DNA from: an uncultured Lentisphaeria bacterium
GTDB lineage: Bacteria; Verrucomicrobiota; Lentisphaeria; Victivallales; Victivallaceae
DNA length: 64,000 nucleotides
Assembly: GCA_903863035.1 (NCBI GenBank)
Contig: CAIPAT010000246.1
Location: 1-64,000 of the forward strand
Direction of reading: 5' to 3'
Shown here: positions 36,037 through 44,931 of the stretch, piece by piece
How positions within the stretch are numbered: position 1 is the stretch's first letter
How the letters are laid out: each line of letters opens with the position of its first letter
Position numbers and translations under genes: made by a program
Notes under the pieces: generated by a model
Told to the model about the DNA's origin: nothing
Databases searched by the model: none
Seen by the model: only the letters and a program-made list of their open reading frames with translations

Positions 36037-37458
36037 TTATTGAGATTTAGCAGTCCGCTTTTTCTGTTCTTTTATTACTTCTTGTAATTGCTTACTAAGT
36101 GTCAAGCGGTTGGCTTCAATTTGTTTTGTGAGCTGTTCCTGGCGCTGAGATTCTTTATAAAGCACATAATAATCTGCCCAAACAAATGTTGTATCGATTC
36201 CAAGTTTGACCGTTCCCGGGATGGCGGCAAGCGGCGTGGCTTTGATAGTTGTCGGAGACTTTATTAGCCAGGGTGCTGAAGTTATTGCAGCTTGTCCGGC
36301 GACATCACCCCACTTTTTATCGTTTGCTGAATCATACATACTTTTCCCATCCACAAGATAGCCAGTACCATCATTCAACTTTGTAAGTACGCTTGAGTTT
36401 ATCTCACCGGCAGGACTTGACAGAAAAGCGACATTTGCTCCCAGTGCCAAGGTTGTGGCAGAATCCTGTACAGCCTGCCAGGCCTTTACTTTCCCGTCCG
36501 CTGCATCGGCCTCTGCCTGCGAATAGCCGCGAACATTAACAGATGAAATTTCCTGCGTTTTGCGAAGCGCTTCTGTCAGGGCCGCTTGTTTCTTTTGCAA
36601 CCGTTCATCACTCATTGTCGAATATGGGTTGGACTCGGTTACGGGACTGCCAGCCTGTTTTGAATCGTCCTCGTGCAGTAATTTCGGGGTTATGAATTTT
36701 GCATCACGCAGATCTACCACGTTTGAGTTGTTTGCGTAAGGCTTAACAATTTCATTTTTAGCGTTTTCCGACATCGGATTATCCCACAGCCCGGTGTTCT
36801 TAATTGAGGCAGCTTGAGCAACGGCTGATCTAGGCGCAGTTGTTTTAACATTCTCAAGGCGGCGCTTTTCATCCCAAACTGCCATGCCGACACTTTTATT
36901 GGCTGGCGATGGATTGATAAAAAGATTTGAAAGAGCCGGAGTGTCGGCGATGGTTCCAGGGCCGTGCAGCCGCCCGTCTGCCGGATGCAGCGAAACTCCA
37001 TGAAAGAGATAGTCACCGAAAGGATTGATTGTTTTTAGGGAGGGAGTTTTAAACATCTCCTGATTCTTAAGCATTTGCTGCTGCATGAGCAGATTGAGAT
37101 TCTGCTGTTGTAAATAGGTATTATTCAACTGATTCTGTTGTTGATACTGCTGCTGTATGTACCACATCTGGTTAGATTTCAACTTGTTCCACTCGGACTC
37201 GGCATGATTTAAATAGCGTTCGGCATCTGCTCTGTTTTTACCTTTCAGCCCCTGCGTTGACTGGTGGGCCTGACGAAACCCGTCATTCACCTGTTTTTCC
37301 CATTCCGCCTGGCCGGCGGCATGGACAAAAGCAGGTAGCGACAGCAGAGTCAGAATAATCATAATAATTGTATAATTATTTTTATATGAGAGTGGCGGCA
37401 TTCTTAATTTTGCACCTCTTTTGATATTAGAATTCATAATATCCATTTCAGTATTCAT
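36037..37458 (-). CDS. exported Gln-rich protein, unknown function
   Basis: The 473-residue protein has a signal-type helix (YTIIMIILTLLSLPAFVHAAGQ) after a long basic N-region. Next comes a coiled-coil-prone, strongly Gln/Asn-rich stretch (repeated QQQ between about 92 and 130). The remainder is mixed, with Ser/Thr/Asn-rich parts and a hydrophobic patch around 345-400. The C-terminal coiled-coil-like region is rich in Gln, Lys and Glu. Its ATG overlaps the TPR lipoprotein stop (TGATG at 37456-37460), so the two are translationally coupled and may form one envelope complex. No family is recognised. Confidence 0.65.
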   Translation of the reverse strand: MNTEMDIMNSNIKRGAKLRMPPLSYKNNYTIIMIILTLLSLPAFVHAAGQAEWEKQVNDGFRQAHQSTQGLKGKNRADAERYLNHAESEWNKLKSNQMWYIQQQYQQQNQLNNTYLQQQNLNLLMQQQMLKNQEMFKTPSLKTINPFGDYLFHGVSLHPADGRLHGPGTIADTPALSNLFINPSPANKSVGMAVWDEKRRLENVKTTAPRSAVAQAASIKNTGLWDNPMSENAKNEIVKPYANNSNVVDLRDAKFITPKLLHEDDSKQAGSPVTESNPYSTMSDERLQKKQAALTEALRKTQEISSVNVRGYSQAEADAADGKVKAWQAVQDSATTLALGANVAFLSSPAGEINSSVLTKLNDGTGYLVDGKSMYDSANDKKWGDVAGQAAITSAPWLIKSPTTIKATPLAAIPGTVKLGIDTTFVWADYYVLYKESQRQEQLTKQIEANRLTLSKQLQEVIKEQKKRTAKSQ

Positions 37459-39509
37459 CAGTTGTTTTTAGGAATAACAGCACGGACTTTGCGAAGTTCA
37501 TTTTCACTGAGATACTGAAGTTCATAGTATCTTTCAACAACCGCATCCAGTCCGTCTGAAGACTGGGCGCCTGTAAGATATGCCTGAATATGATACAACG
37601 CTTTTTTAAATTGTTTCTGAGTTGCATATATCGAAGACAGACTCAGGTGTATTTCAGGCGATAAAGGCGCGTACCGGAGCGCCCATTGGTACTGGCAGAG
37701 CGCTTCTTTAATGGTTTGCTGATTTTTGGCATTTTTCAGTATTGCCTGTCCGCGGAGATAATATTGTTGTGCTTCCTTTGACATACGCAGCTTAGACTGC
37801 AAGGTTGACACATATTTCATTCCCTCGAACGTCAAAGACTCCGACAAGTCTCCTGACGGCATACCGGTTAACACTGAACTTAATATTTGAACAGCGGTGG
37901 CCGTATCTCCGTTTGCAACAGTCTGGACTGCTTTAACCTTTTCAGACTTAACTTTTTCCGCATTCATGTCAAGCAGTTGTTCCCTTAATAACAATGCCGG
38001 GCCGAATTCAGATTGAATCGCGACAGACCTGTTGACACATTCCGCCGCTCTGGGAATGTTCCCTGTAATGAACCATACGCATCCAAGACGATACCAGTCA
38101 ACTGCCGCCGTATCCGGCGAGGACAGTCCGTTTTCAATTCTGTCAATCCACGCCTTTTCCTCATCTATATGTCCGCACATGGCATAAGCTGCGACAGCAA
38201 ATCCTGATGTCGCCCCGGGGGCTGGTCGCAGTTCCGACAGTATTTTTTTTGCATCCTCCAGGTGTCCCAAATGCATTTCGATCATACCGGAAAAATAGAT
38301 TGAGAACCCGCCGTCTACTGACGCGGATTTTTTGTTTTGTGTGAAGATTTTTACCGCGCTCAGTCCTTCTTCCATTTTTCCGGCCCTGAATAAAGCCGTC
38401 GCCCATTCGCGTTGAGCGGCGGAATCATTGGTGGATGCATTAATCCATATCTGCAAATAGGGTATTGCCTCTCTGTAAAATCCGGTGGCGGTCAATATTT
38501 CGCCATAGCCATGCTCTGTCGCCGGGGTTATCGCCTGTCCCACCACTCGATTCCATGCCTTGCGGGTTGCTGCCAGCGCATTGCGCATTTCCTCCTCCAT
38601 CCCAAGATCACGGCAGGATTCGGCAATTTCAAGCAATGCCACCGGCTGTTTTGATTCAGACGCTACTGCCAGATAACGGGCATATTGCGCTATTGCACCG
38701 GCCATGTCATCGTTCCTCTGGAGAAGATTGGCTTGGATGAAAAGGAAATCTATTCGTGACGAATCTGTGGCATATGCCTGGCGAAATGCTTCCAGCGCCG
38801 CATCATCTTCCCACAAAGCCATGCGCACCTGACCTAAATTAGCATACAGCATGGAGAGTTCACGAGTTCTCTGTACCTGCGAAGATTCAGCTTCAGCCAC
38901 CGGATCCGACATAATATCCATCCCTGACGGCACCATGGCAACATTCAGCATTGTCTGCCCTGCCTGCGCAAGCAGCGCAGTGTTGGCATTGGCCCCGGGC
39001 ATCATCGGCATCATGGAAATCATACCGGAAAGCATTTGCTGCTCACGCATATTATCCTGGGCTTCTATCTGTTGTTTCTGTACTTTTTTATTAGCTTCAA
39101 TCTGTGCTTTGAGGGCAAGCTGGCGCGCCTCTTTAACCTGCTGCTCCGTTTCTGCCGCTGACGATATCGGGAACATCGCGATAGCCTGCTCAAAAGCCAA
39201 TGCTGATTCGGTATACTGGCGCACCTGGAACAGTGCCAGTCCAAGCACGTTAACGGCACGCCAGCTCATGGGATTAGCCGCAACATTGGCCCGCGCCGCC
39301 ACAACAGGGTCTACAGGTTTGACGGGTTCTGGAGCAGGCACTGGTGCTGGCGCGAGTTTTCCAGCCTGCAGTTTGCTGGTGACGGCCGCACCGGATATCT
39401 CTTTGACCGGAGCAACTTTGTCCGCTTTCTGTTCCGTCGAAACACAGCCATTTACCAATACGGCAAGAAGAATAAGAGAAAATATTCTGAAAGTGTTCAT
39501 TGTGTGCAT
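37458..39509 (-). CDS. large TPR lipoprotein
   Basis: The 683-residue lipoprotein begins with a signal peptide and lipobox (LLAVLVNGC, Cys22). A Pro/Ala-rich linker (KLAPAPVPAPEPVKP) and many TPR-like helical repeats follow: NVLGLALFQVRQYTESALAFEQAIAMF, AALEAFRQAYATDSSRIDFLFIQA and SLSSIYATQKQFKKALYHIQAYL. A Gln-rich coiled-coil insertion lies around 130-160. ATG at 39509 has AAGGAG eight bases upstream. It probably anchors an outer-membrane or periplasmic assembly together with the coupled downstream protein. Its signal peptide is nearly identical to that of the 68-residue lipoprotein at 39711. Confidence 0.78.
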   Translation of the reverse strand: MHTMNTFRIFSLILLAVLVNGCVSTEQKADKVAPVKEISGAAVTSKLQAGKLAPAPVPAPEPVKPVDPVVAARANVAANPMSWRAVNVLGLALFQVRQYTESALAFEQAIAMFPISSAAETEQQVKEARQLALKAQIEANKKVQKQQIEAQDNMREQQMLSGMISMMPMMPGANANTALLAQAGQTMLNVAMVPSGMDIMSDPVAEAESSQVQRTRELSMLYANLGQVRMALWEDDAALEAFRQAYATDSSRIDFLFIQANLLQRNDDMAGAIAQYARYLAVASESKQPVALLEIAESCRDLGMEEEMRNALAATRKAWNRVVGQAITPATEHGYGEILTATGFYREAIPYLQIWINASTNDSAAQREWATALFRAGKMEEGLSAVKIFTQNKKSASVDGGFSIYFSGMIEMHLGHLEDAKKILSELRPAPGATSGFAVAAYAMCGHIDEEKAWIDRIENGLSSPDTAAVDWYRLGCVWFITGNIPRAAECVNRSVAIQSEFGPALLLREQLLDMNAEKVKSEKVKAVQTVANGDTATAVQILSSVLTGMPSGDLSESLTFEGMKYVSTLQSKLRMSKEAQQYYLRGQAILKNAKNQQTIKEALCQYQWALRYAPLSPEIHLSLSSIYATQKQFKKALYHIQAYLTGAQSSDGLDAVVERYYELQYLSENELRKVRAVIPKNN

Positions 39510-39545
39510 CGCGACATCTCCTTAGTTATTTAAGTAAAAATTATA

Positions 39546-39644
39546 ATAAAGAATCTCCTTCCATTCATCCTATCCAAGCCGCAGAGCGACGAGGTACTAC
39601 GGACGGACTTTCACGCCCTGATGGCGTACCGGAGATTCAAAGAC
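39546..39644 (+). repeat. ~98-bp dispersed repeat, copy A
   Basis: This stretch aligns with 50791-50888 in the same orientation. Shared segments are TAAAGAATCT, CATCCT, GCGACG.GGTA, TACGGACG, CACGCCCTG and CCGGAGATTC. Inner differences often keep stem pairing. It fills the gap upstream of the TPR lipoprotein gene. It looks like an extragenic palindromic repeat of the genome, not a gene. Confidence 0.7.
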
Positions 39645-39710
39645 TAATCCCGAAAATCAAAGCTATCCCAAGGGTCGGGGAAATTTCCCAATAAAGATTA
39701 AAGAACGAGC

Positions 39711-39917
39711 TCAAAACGGGTCTGCCGTATTTTTTACCGGCGCGACTGCCTCAGACTGCGGGGCTTGCTGGACGGCACTTTTCTGCGTTGATAGTTCAGA
39801 TTTAAACTTGTCCGGAGTAATCTTGACCGCTTCACGCTGCTTGACGGCGCAGCCATTTACCGCTACAGCAAGCAGGATAATAGAAAATATTCTGAATCTT
39901 TTCGTTGTGTGCATCAT
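39711..39917 (-). CDS. small lipoprotein, 68 residues
   Basis: The peptide has a signal sequence and lipobox (FSIILLAVAVNGC) nearly identical to that of the TPR lipoprotein at 37458. A short hydrophilic tail ends in EAVAPVKNTADPF. The last twelve residues recur, with two changes, at the C-terminus of the neighbouring lipoprotein at 39952. It could be a functional small lipoprotein or the surviving ends of a larger gene joined by deletion. AAGGA precedes the tandem ATG-ATG start by six bases. Confidence 0.55.
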   Translation of the reverse strand: MMHTTKRFRIFSIILLAVAVNGCAVKQREAVKITPDKFKSELSTQKSAVQQAPQSEAVAPVKNTADPF

Positions 39918-39951
39918 TATCTATCCTTGATTATTTAAATTAAAAGCAATC

Positions 39952-40755
39952 TCAAAATGGATCTGCCGTGTTTTTTGCAGGTGCTATCGCCTCAGGCAGT
40001 GACTGCTGAACTGCGATCTGAGGCGGCGGCGAAACCGCCCAATAGTCTGATTTCTTTTCCGCAACCGACTTTGCGATCGCAGTTGCAACCTGCTGCGCAG
40101 TTATCAATTCATAAGTCGCGGTCTGACTCTCTATTTCAAATATAGTTCCGGATATTTTCGGAAAGTCTGATTCGCCGGATATGGGAATTAAGGCTGTTGG
40201 AAGTATGCTTACCCAGAATTCAGAATACCGTTGAAAACTATTTGGGACGGCTGCGCCACGTATGCCATCCCGGCCATTCCATGTACCGGTTTCAATCTTA
40301 ATTTTTTCATTGGTATCGCCTGGACATGGGAAAATAGTTCCGCAGAGCATGACGGAGCAAAGCATCCAGGTAATAGATCTCGAGTCATTCGTGGTAGTTA
40401 TGTGATTTATATCAACCCAAAGCGGGATGGCAGATGAAGAATTGTCCATAAACAATGCCGGATACCGGGTAACGCATTCCTTGCGCACAAGTGCCAGGAG
40501 GCTCGTGCCAAATTTTTCTTCATAAGCCTTTATCTGTCCATCAACATCCTGTCTTCTTGCCTCCGGCGAAGATTGCCGGACAATTTCAGTGGTGTATTTT
40601 ATTCCTTCAATATAGAATTTTCCGGCGGAAGACTTCAGTTCAGGATTCGCATCCGGCTTGAGGCTGGTTGTCGAACGCGCTGACATGCATCCGCCAGCTG
40701 CAAAAATAATTCCAGTCAAACACAGCAATTTTATTATTCTAAACGCTTCCCGCAT
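39952..40755 (-). CDS. lipoprotein, unknown function
   Basis: The 267-residue protein has a signal peptide and lipobox (LTGIIFAAGGC). The soluble domain contains YIEGIKYTTEIVRQSSPEARRQ, FGTSLLALVRKECVTRYPALF, PLWVDINHI and YSEFWVSILPTALIPISGE. A variable Pro-rich tail ends in EAIAPAKNTADPF, matching the small lipoprotein next to it. The layout resembles the lipoprotein at 43702: a hydrophobic segment, then a SGLLPTAMM or SILPTALIP-type motif. No named family is recognised. A role in the envelope with the neighbouring TPR proteins is likely but unproven. Confidence 0.65.
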   Translation of the reverse strand: MREAFRIIKLLCLTGIIFAAGGCMSARSTTSLKPDANPELKSSAGKFYIEGIKYTTEIVRQSSPEARRQDVDGQIKAYEEKFGTSLLALVRKECVTRYPALFMDNSSSAIPLWVDINHITTTNDSRSITWMLCSVMLCGTIFPCPGDTNEKIKIETGTWNGRDGIRGAAVPNSFQRYSEFWVSILPTALIPISGESDFPKISGTIFEIESQTATYELITAQQVATAIAKSVAEKKSDYWAVSPPPQIAVQQSLPEAIAPAKNTADPF

Positions 40756-40964
40756 AATATGAAATACCCTAGTAATAAAGACTCTTCTGTTCTTCTGGAT
40801 TTGGCAAAAATGATTTATATAAATTTACTAACTGAAACTATACAATGATAAAAGACTATTTACAACTGCAAAACAATCTCAGAATGTCATCGAAGGCGCT
40901 AACATCAGGCAATGCTTGCCGGCAGTAACTTTCATCTGCTTAAGTGTCCGATACTTTTATCTCT

Positions 40965-41093
40965 TCAACTTGGGGCGGCAGACTCCACAGTTGCCGGCGA
41001 CAACGAGACTTCTCTCGTGCCAAACTCCACCCGCTGCAAGCAAAAAAACGAAACCATCAGAATCGTTCCGGCACATAACAGTAATCTATTCAT
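40965..41093 (-). CDS. possible 42-residue exported peptide
   Basis: A short frame beginning NRLLLCAGTILMVSFFCLQ looks like a signal peptide with a Cys-containing end, followed by about 20 hydrophilic residues. The ribosome site is weak (GAGA about 12 bases upstream). It may be a minor lipopeptide or the remnant of a lipoprotein gene. Apart from this and the glpK promoter, 40756-41257 holds nothing clear. Confidence 0.3.
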   Translation of the reverse strand: MNRLLLCAGTILMVSFFCLQRVEFGTREVSLSPATVESAAPS

Positions 41094-41199
41094 GCTTTTT
41101 TTATCTCTCAGACATCTGGATTTATTGCGTATAAATCTTCTTTATCAGTTAAAATAGCGCTTAAATCGTTAAAAGATGCATTTGAAAATACAAAAATTA

Positions 41200-41228
41200 T
41201 TGACATCTGCCGGGTGCCGCATTAAAGT
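41200..41228 (+). promoter_or_regulatory. sigma70-like promoter of glpK
   Basis: TTGACA (41200-41205) is followed after 17 bases by TAAAGT (41223-41228), 29 bp before the glpK ATG. The -35 box is perfect; the -10 matches four of six. Confidence 0.5.
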
Positions 41229-41257
41229 TTTTCAGCGCAAATATTCAGGAGAAGGCT

Positions 41258-42745
41258 ATGGGTAAATTTATTCTTGCTATCGATCAGGGAACTACCAGTT
41301 CCAGAGCCGCGATATTCAACCGTCAAGGCCGGATACTGGCGCTGGCGAAGCAGGAATTTCCACAAATATATCCTCATCCGGGCTGGGTTGAGCACAATCC
41401 GCAAGACATTTGGACATCTCAACTTGCCTCCTGCCGCACCGTCTTGAAAATGGCAGATTTGAAACCGGAACAGATCGCCGCTATCGGTATTACCAATCAG
41501 CGAGAAACGGTAATTATGTGGGAAAGAGCTACCGGCAGGCCGGTTTACAACGCTATTGTCTGGCAATGCCGGCGCACTGCCGAATATTGTCAAAGCTTAA
41601 TCAGCAACGGCAAGGAAAATCTTATCCAAAATAAAACTGGGCTGTTGCCGGATCCTTATTTTTCCGCATCCAAAATCCGATGGCTGCTGGACAATGTACC
41701 AGGCTTGCAGGATCGCGCGCTTAAAGGTGAAATCTGTTTCGGCACGGTTGATGCGTGGCTGCTGTTCAACCTTACCGGCAATCATCTGACCGACCCCTCC
41801 AATGCCTCACGTACCATGCTGTTCAACATCCACACCGGAAAATGGGACAGTGAATTGCTGAAGCTGTTCAATATCCCGGCGCAAATTCTGCCGGAGATAA
41901 AACCATCCTGCGGCTCCTTCGGACATACTGCTAAAGAGTTGTTCGGCGTTGAAATTCCGGTATGCTCAGTTATCGGCGACCAGCAGGCGGCACTGTTCGG
42001 ACAATGCTGTTTTACTCCGGGCAGCGCGAAATCAACCTACGGCACCGGTTGTTTCACTCTGGTTAATACCGGCAAAAATCCAGTTATTTCGGAAAACTGT
42101 CTGCTCACCACTGTCGCATGGGATCTTGGCAATGGTCTGGAATACGCGCTGGAGGGGGCAGTCTTTGTCGGCGGCGCGGTCATCCAATGGCTACGGGACG
42201 AAATGAAACTAATAAAAACTGCCGCAGAGTCAGAAAAACTCGCCCGTTCCGTAAAAAATTCAGGGGGGATTTATGTTGTGCCAGCTTTCGTCGGGCTTGG
42301 CGCGCCATACTGGAACCCTAACGCCAGAGGCTCTATTCTCGGGATCACCCGCGGAACCAATCAGGCCCATATCGCCCGTGCGGCACTGGAAAGCATTGCG
42401 TTTCAATGCGCCGACCTTATCTCCGCATTCGAATCCGATATCGGCAGCAGAATCGAACTGCTACGGGCTGACGGCGGAGCCGCATCCAACGCTTTTCTGA
42501 TGCAATTCCAGGCGGATCTGCTGGATATTCCGCTGGAACTGCCATCGGTTCCGGAAACTACCGCGCTGGGAGCTGCCTATCTGGCCGGATTGCATACCGG
42601 TTACTGGAAAGACCAGGAAGAAATTTCCGCCAACTGGATTCCAGCAGAACGTTTCGTCAGCCGCATGAAAACAACAGAACGATGCCGCCTCACCGCCAAC
42701 TGGCACAAAGCGGTAAATTCAACGTTGTCCTTCCTGCCGGAATAA
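41258..42745 (+). CDS. glpK: glycerol kinase
   Basis: GlpK phosphorylates glycerol to glycerol 3-phosphate. The 495 residues match the family length. ATP-binding DQGTTSSRAAIFN is at the N-terminus, with HPGWVEHNPQDIW at about 45. NQRETVIMWERATGRPVYNAIVWQCRRT follows at about 77-104 (glycerol contacts), then VIGDQQAALFGQ, STYGTGCF and LRADGGAASNAFLMQFQADLL. AGGAG lies seven bases before ATG. No glpF or glpD is adjacent, and a hairpin terminator follows. Confidence 0.97.
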   Translation: MGKFILAIDQGTTSSRAAIFNRQGRILALAKQEFPQIYPHPGWVEHNPQDIWTSQLASCRTVLKMADLKPEQIAAIGITNQRETVIMWERATGRPVYNAIVWQCRRTAEYCQSLISNGKENLIQNKTGLLPDPYFSASKIRWLLDNVPGLQDRALKGEICFGTVDAWLLFNLTGNHLTDPSNASRTMLFNIHTGKWDSELLKLFNIPAQILPEIKPSCGSFGHTAKELFGVEIPVCSVIGDQQAALFGQCCFTPGSAKSTYGTGCFTLVNTGKNPVISENCLLTTVAWDLGNGLEYALEGAVFVGGAVIQWLRDEMKLIKTAAESEKLARSVKNSGGIYVVPAFVGLGAPYWNPNARGSILGITRGTNQAHIARAALESIAFQCADLISAFESDIGSRIELLRADGGAASNAFLMQFQADLLDIPLELPSVPETTALGAAYLAGLHTGYWKDQEEISANWIPAERFVSRMKTTERCRLTANWHKAVNSTLSFLPE

Positions 42746-42750
42746 TGAAA

Positions 42751-42776
42751 AACCACGCCCCAATGACGTGGTTATT
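42751..42776. terminator. terminator between convergent glpK and kinase gene
   Basis: AACCACG (42751-42757) and CGTGGTT (42767-42773) form a stem with a nine-base loop, followed by ATTTAT on the plus strand and AAAAA/TTTTT-rich flank on the other. It can serve both convergent genes. Confidence 0.6.
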
Positions 42777-42802
42777 TATCACAGAAGTTTTATTACAGTT
42801 CT

Positions 42803-43579
42803 TTAATGCTTCGCGGAGCCTTCCGGCTTGTTGTCCGCGCCTTGTTCGATTTTTCGCAGATATGCCCGTCTTACTACTCGTATTGGGTCAGCAATACGCC
42901 GGTGAATCTTTATGTACCATGGTCTCATTTTCTTAAAATCCTCATCGCTTATACTCCCCGGCAATATTCTCCGCCAATGCTTCCGCAGATGGTACAGATC
43001 GGAATCTTTGAATATGGCAAAAACAGGATAGGTCAGCAGATTCAGCGGGAACGGAGGCTGCACCCAGGTTATCTGGAAGTCTATAAGATAACAGTTGCCG
43101 TCATCGCCAACGATGATATTGTCAGGCTTGTTGGTATCCAGATAAGCCATGCCGCGCTGATGCATGGTTTTCAGCAATGCTTCAAGATTTGGGAAAAAGT
43201 CATCGCGCACTTTAGTGCCTTTATTAAGATGGCCGCCAGGTACATATTCATGCATAAATCCGGTTTTGCCATACCGGCCGATCCATTTCGGAATATGTCC
43301 GGTATCCTGCAATCTCAGATAAATCTTCTCTTCATGCCGCCGCTCCAGAATTGAAAGCAGACCATACGGCAGCAGGAGAAAAGAACGTGGACGGAAAATT
43401 TTAAGAACTGATATTTCACCGGCTCCGCTTTCATACATGCCGGTAGCAGCAAAAAAGTCGTGTTTGAACGCCTTGACCTTCTTCCATGTCTTCCCCGCTA
43501 CTTCCACAGATTCGGGAAGTTCCTTGTTACCCAGTGCTAAATGGTGCTCGTAAAACCATTGCTTGAATGTTTTTGACAT
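42803..43579 (-). CDS. Kdo/RIO-like small kinase-fold protein
   Basis: The 258-residue protein has a compact kinase-like fold of the lipopolysaccharide-kinase (WaaP/KdkA)/RIO group. An ATP-binding lobe contains VLKIFRP. FMHEYVPGGHLNKG forms the hinge. The catalytic loop is HQRGMAYLDTNKPDNIIV, whose Asp and Asn fit the HxDxxxxN pattern, and the metal Asp is in CYLIDFQITW. A basic C-terminal helical part follows. Such enzymes phosphorylate Kdo or heptose in the LPS core, though the substrate cannot be determined here. There is no signal peptide. It is convergent with glpK. Confidence 0.75.
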   Translation of the reverse strand: MSKTFKQWFYEHHLALGNKELPESVEVAGKTWKKVKAFKHDFFAATGMYESGAGEISVLKIFRPRSFLLLPYGLLSILERRHEEKIYLRLQDTGHIPKWIGRYGKTGFMHEYVPGGHLNKGTKVRDDFFPNLEALLKTMHQRGMAYLDTNKPDNIIVGDDGNCYLIDFQITWVQPPFPLNLLTYPVFAIFKDSDLYHLRKHWRRILPGSISDEDFKKMRPWYIKIHRRIADPIRVVRRAYLRKIEQGADNKPEGSAKH

Positions 43580-43701
43580 CAGAAGATGTTCCTTTATTTT
43601 TAAAAATCAAAAAACCGTTCTCTTTAATATATATCCCAAATACTTTAGCCAGCAATGCCTTAAAGTCAATAGCAATCTGCAACGGGTATTATATTTACTT
43701 C

Positions 43702-44601
43702 CTAATCAATCAAGTCCAGCCAATCCTGACATTCTTTGCCGCCGATAAACTGCTTGTAACTTTTCTCCAGTAAAGCTTCGGCAGCCGGTTCATTGCCGGA
43801 AATAATTGATCCGATTACCGCGGTGCGGATATTCAGCCATTCCGCGCTGACCGCAGGCGGGGTGCCTGAATTTATATTCAGAATATCTATGACCGCACGG
43901 GCCATGATCTGGTTCAGCAGCGCTCTTTCATCGTCGTACTGATTATCCGGGTCAACTTTGGTGCTGGAATATTTGCCGCCGCACATCATCGCTGTCGGCA
44001 ACAGGCCGCTGATCCAGTAGGAACGCCGGAACACAATAACTTTCAAACCAATGGTTTCACCGTTGCCGTCAAGCACCGCCACCACAGCCGTACCCAAACT
44101 GCTTTCGCGCATTGGCGCCATGGACAGAGTCAACAGGTATCCGGTCATCCACCACGGCGATATCTCTTCAGGCCGAATTACTATGACAGATTTTACCTGA
44201 ACCGCAGTAGCACCTGAGGAACTGTCAAATATATTTGGAGCAATACCCCTGCACGATACTTTAAATGCATCCGTATCATTGGTTAAGACTTTCTGATAAC
44301 TGCGCGCACGGTCTATTTCAGGAGCTGCCTTACTCCAGAATTTGCCGAAGTCCTTGCCGGGCAGGTTGCCGAGAGCTCGGTTCAACATGTTAAACTCCAG
44401 AGCGCAAAGCGGTTCCGTTTTATTCATAGGACTCATCATAAGAGTTTCGGCATTGACTATCTGGTATTGCTTGCCACTGGACAGTAATATTCCTCTTTCT
44501 GTATCACCGGCTGGGTTAAATGACACGCAGGTGCATCCGGTCATCAACACGCAGCTACCTAAGGCCAATAACAGCTTAGAAACTAAATTTATATTATTCA
44601 A
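43702..44601 (-). CDS. lipoprotein, unknown function
   Basis: The start is TTG at 44601, with AAGGAG eight bases upstream. The signal peptide ends in a lipobox (CVLMTGC). The 299-residue protein then shows ALEFNMLNRALGNLPGK, SVIVIRPEEISPWWMTGYLLTLSMAP, RRSYWISGLLPTAMMCGG and a final helical part ending KECQDWLDLID. The middle resembles the lipoprotein at 39952 (hydrophobic pass, then SGLLPTA or SILPTA), so they may be distant paralogues. No named family is recognised. Confidence 0.65.
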   Translation of the reverse strand: MNNINLVSKLLLALGSCVLMTGCTCVSFNPAGDTERGILLSSGKQYQIVNAETLMMSPMNKTEPLCALEFNMLNRALGNLPGKDFGKFWSKAAPEIDRARSYQKVLTNDTDAFKVSCRGIAPNIFDSSSGATAVQVKSVIVIRPEEISPWWMTGYLLTLSMAPMRESSLGTAVVAVLDGNGETIGLKVIVFRRSYWISGLLPTAMMCGGKYSSTKVDPDNQYDDERALLNQIMARAVIDILNINSGTPPAVSAEWLNIRTAVIGSIISGNEPAAEALLEKSYKQFIGGKECQDWLDLID

Positions 44602-44654
44602 GCCAATTTCTCCTTAACTTTAAAAGAAAAAGCATTAACATTACACGATAGCCA

Positions 44655-44682
44655 GTAAAATACCTCTCCAGAGAGATTTTAC
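44655..44682. promoter_or_regulatory. hairpin/operator candidate in divergent gap
   Basis: GTAAAAT-ac-CTCTC-ca-GAGAG-ATTTTAC is a 12-bp stem interrupted only by a two-base bulge. It sits between the divergent lipoprotein and regulator genes. A second palindrome TTCATATGAA is at 44745-44754, and TATAAT at 44877-44882 is a good -10 box for the regulator gene. Confidence 0.4.
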
Positions 44683-44931
44683 AATCTTTCATAGCGCTCA
44701 TTTGAAACTCCATATTCTTACAGCACCCCCACTTAAAATGTATTTTCATATGAAGAAAAAATCCGAATCTTTTTTAACCTTCAAAATTCAATTACTATTT
44801 CAGGACAATGATTTGCAGTAAATTACGCCGGGTTTTCACTGCCGTTTCTTGTTTTTGTGCCTTGCCGGTTATAAATTATAATATGCAGAAGCATTTATAG
44901 AATAGCCTATTGATGCTTGCCGGAGGGTGGA

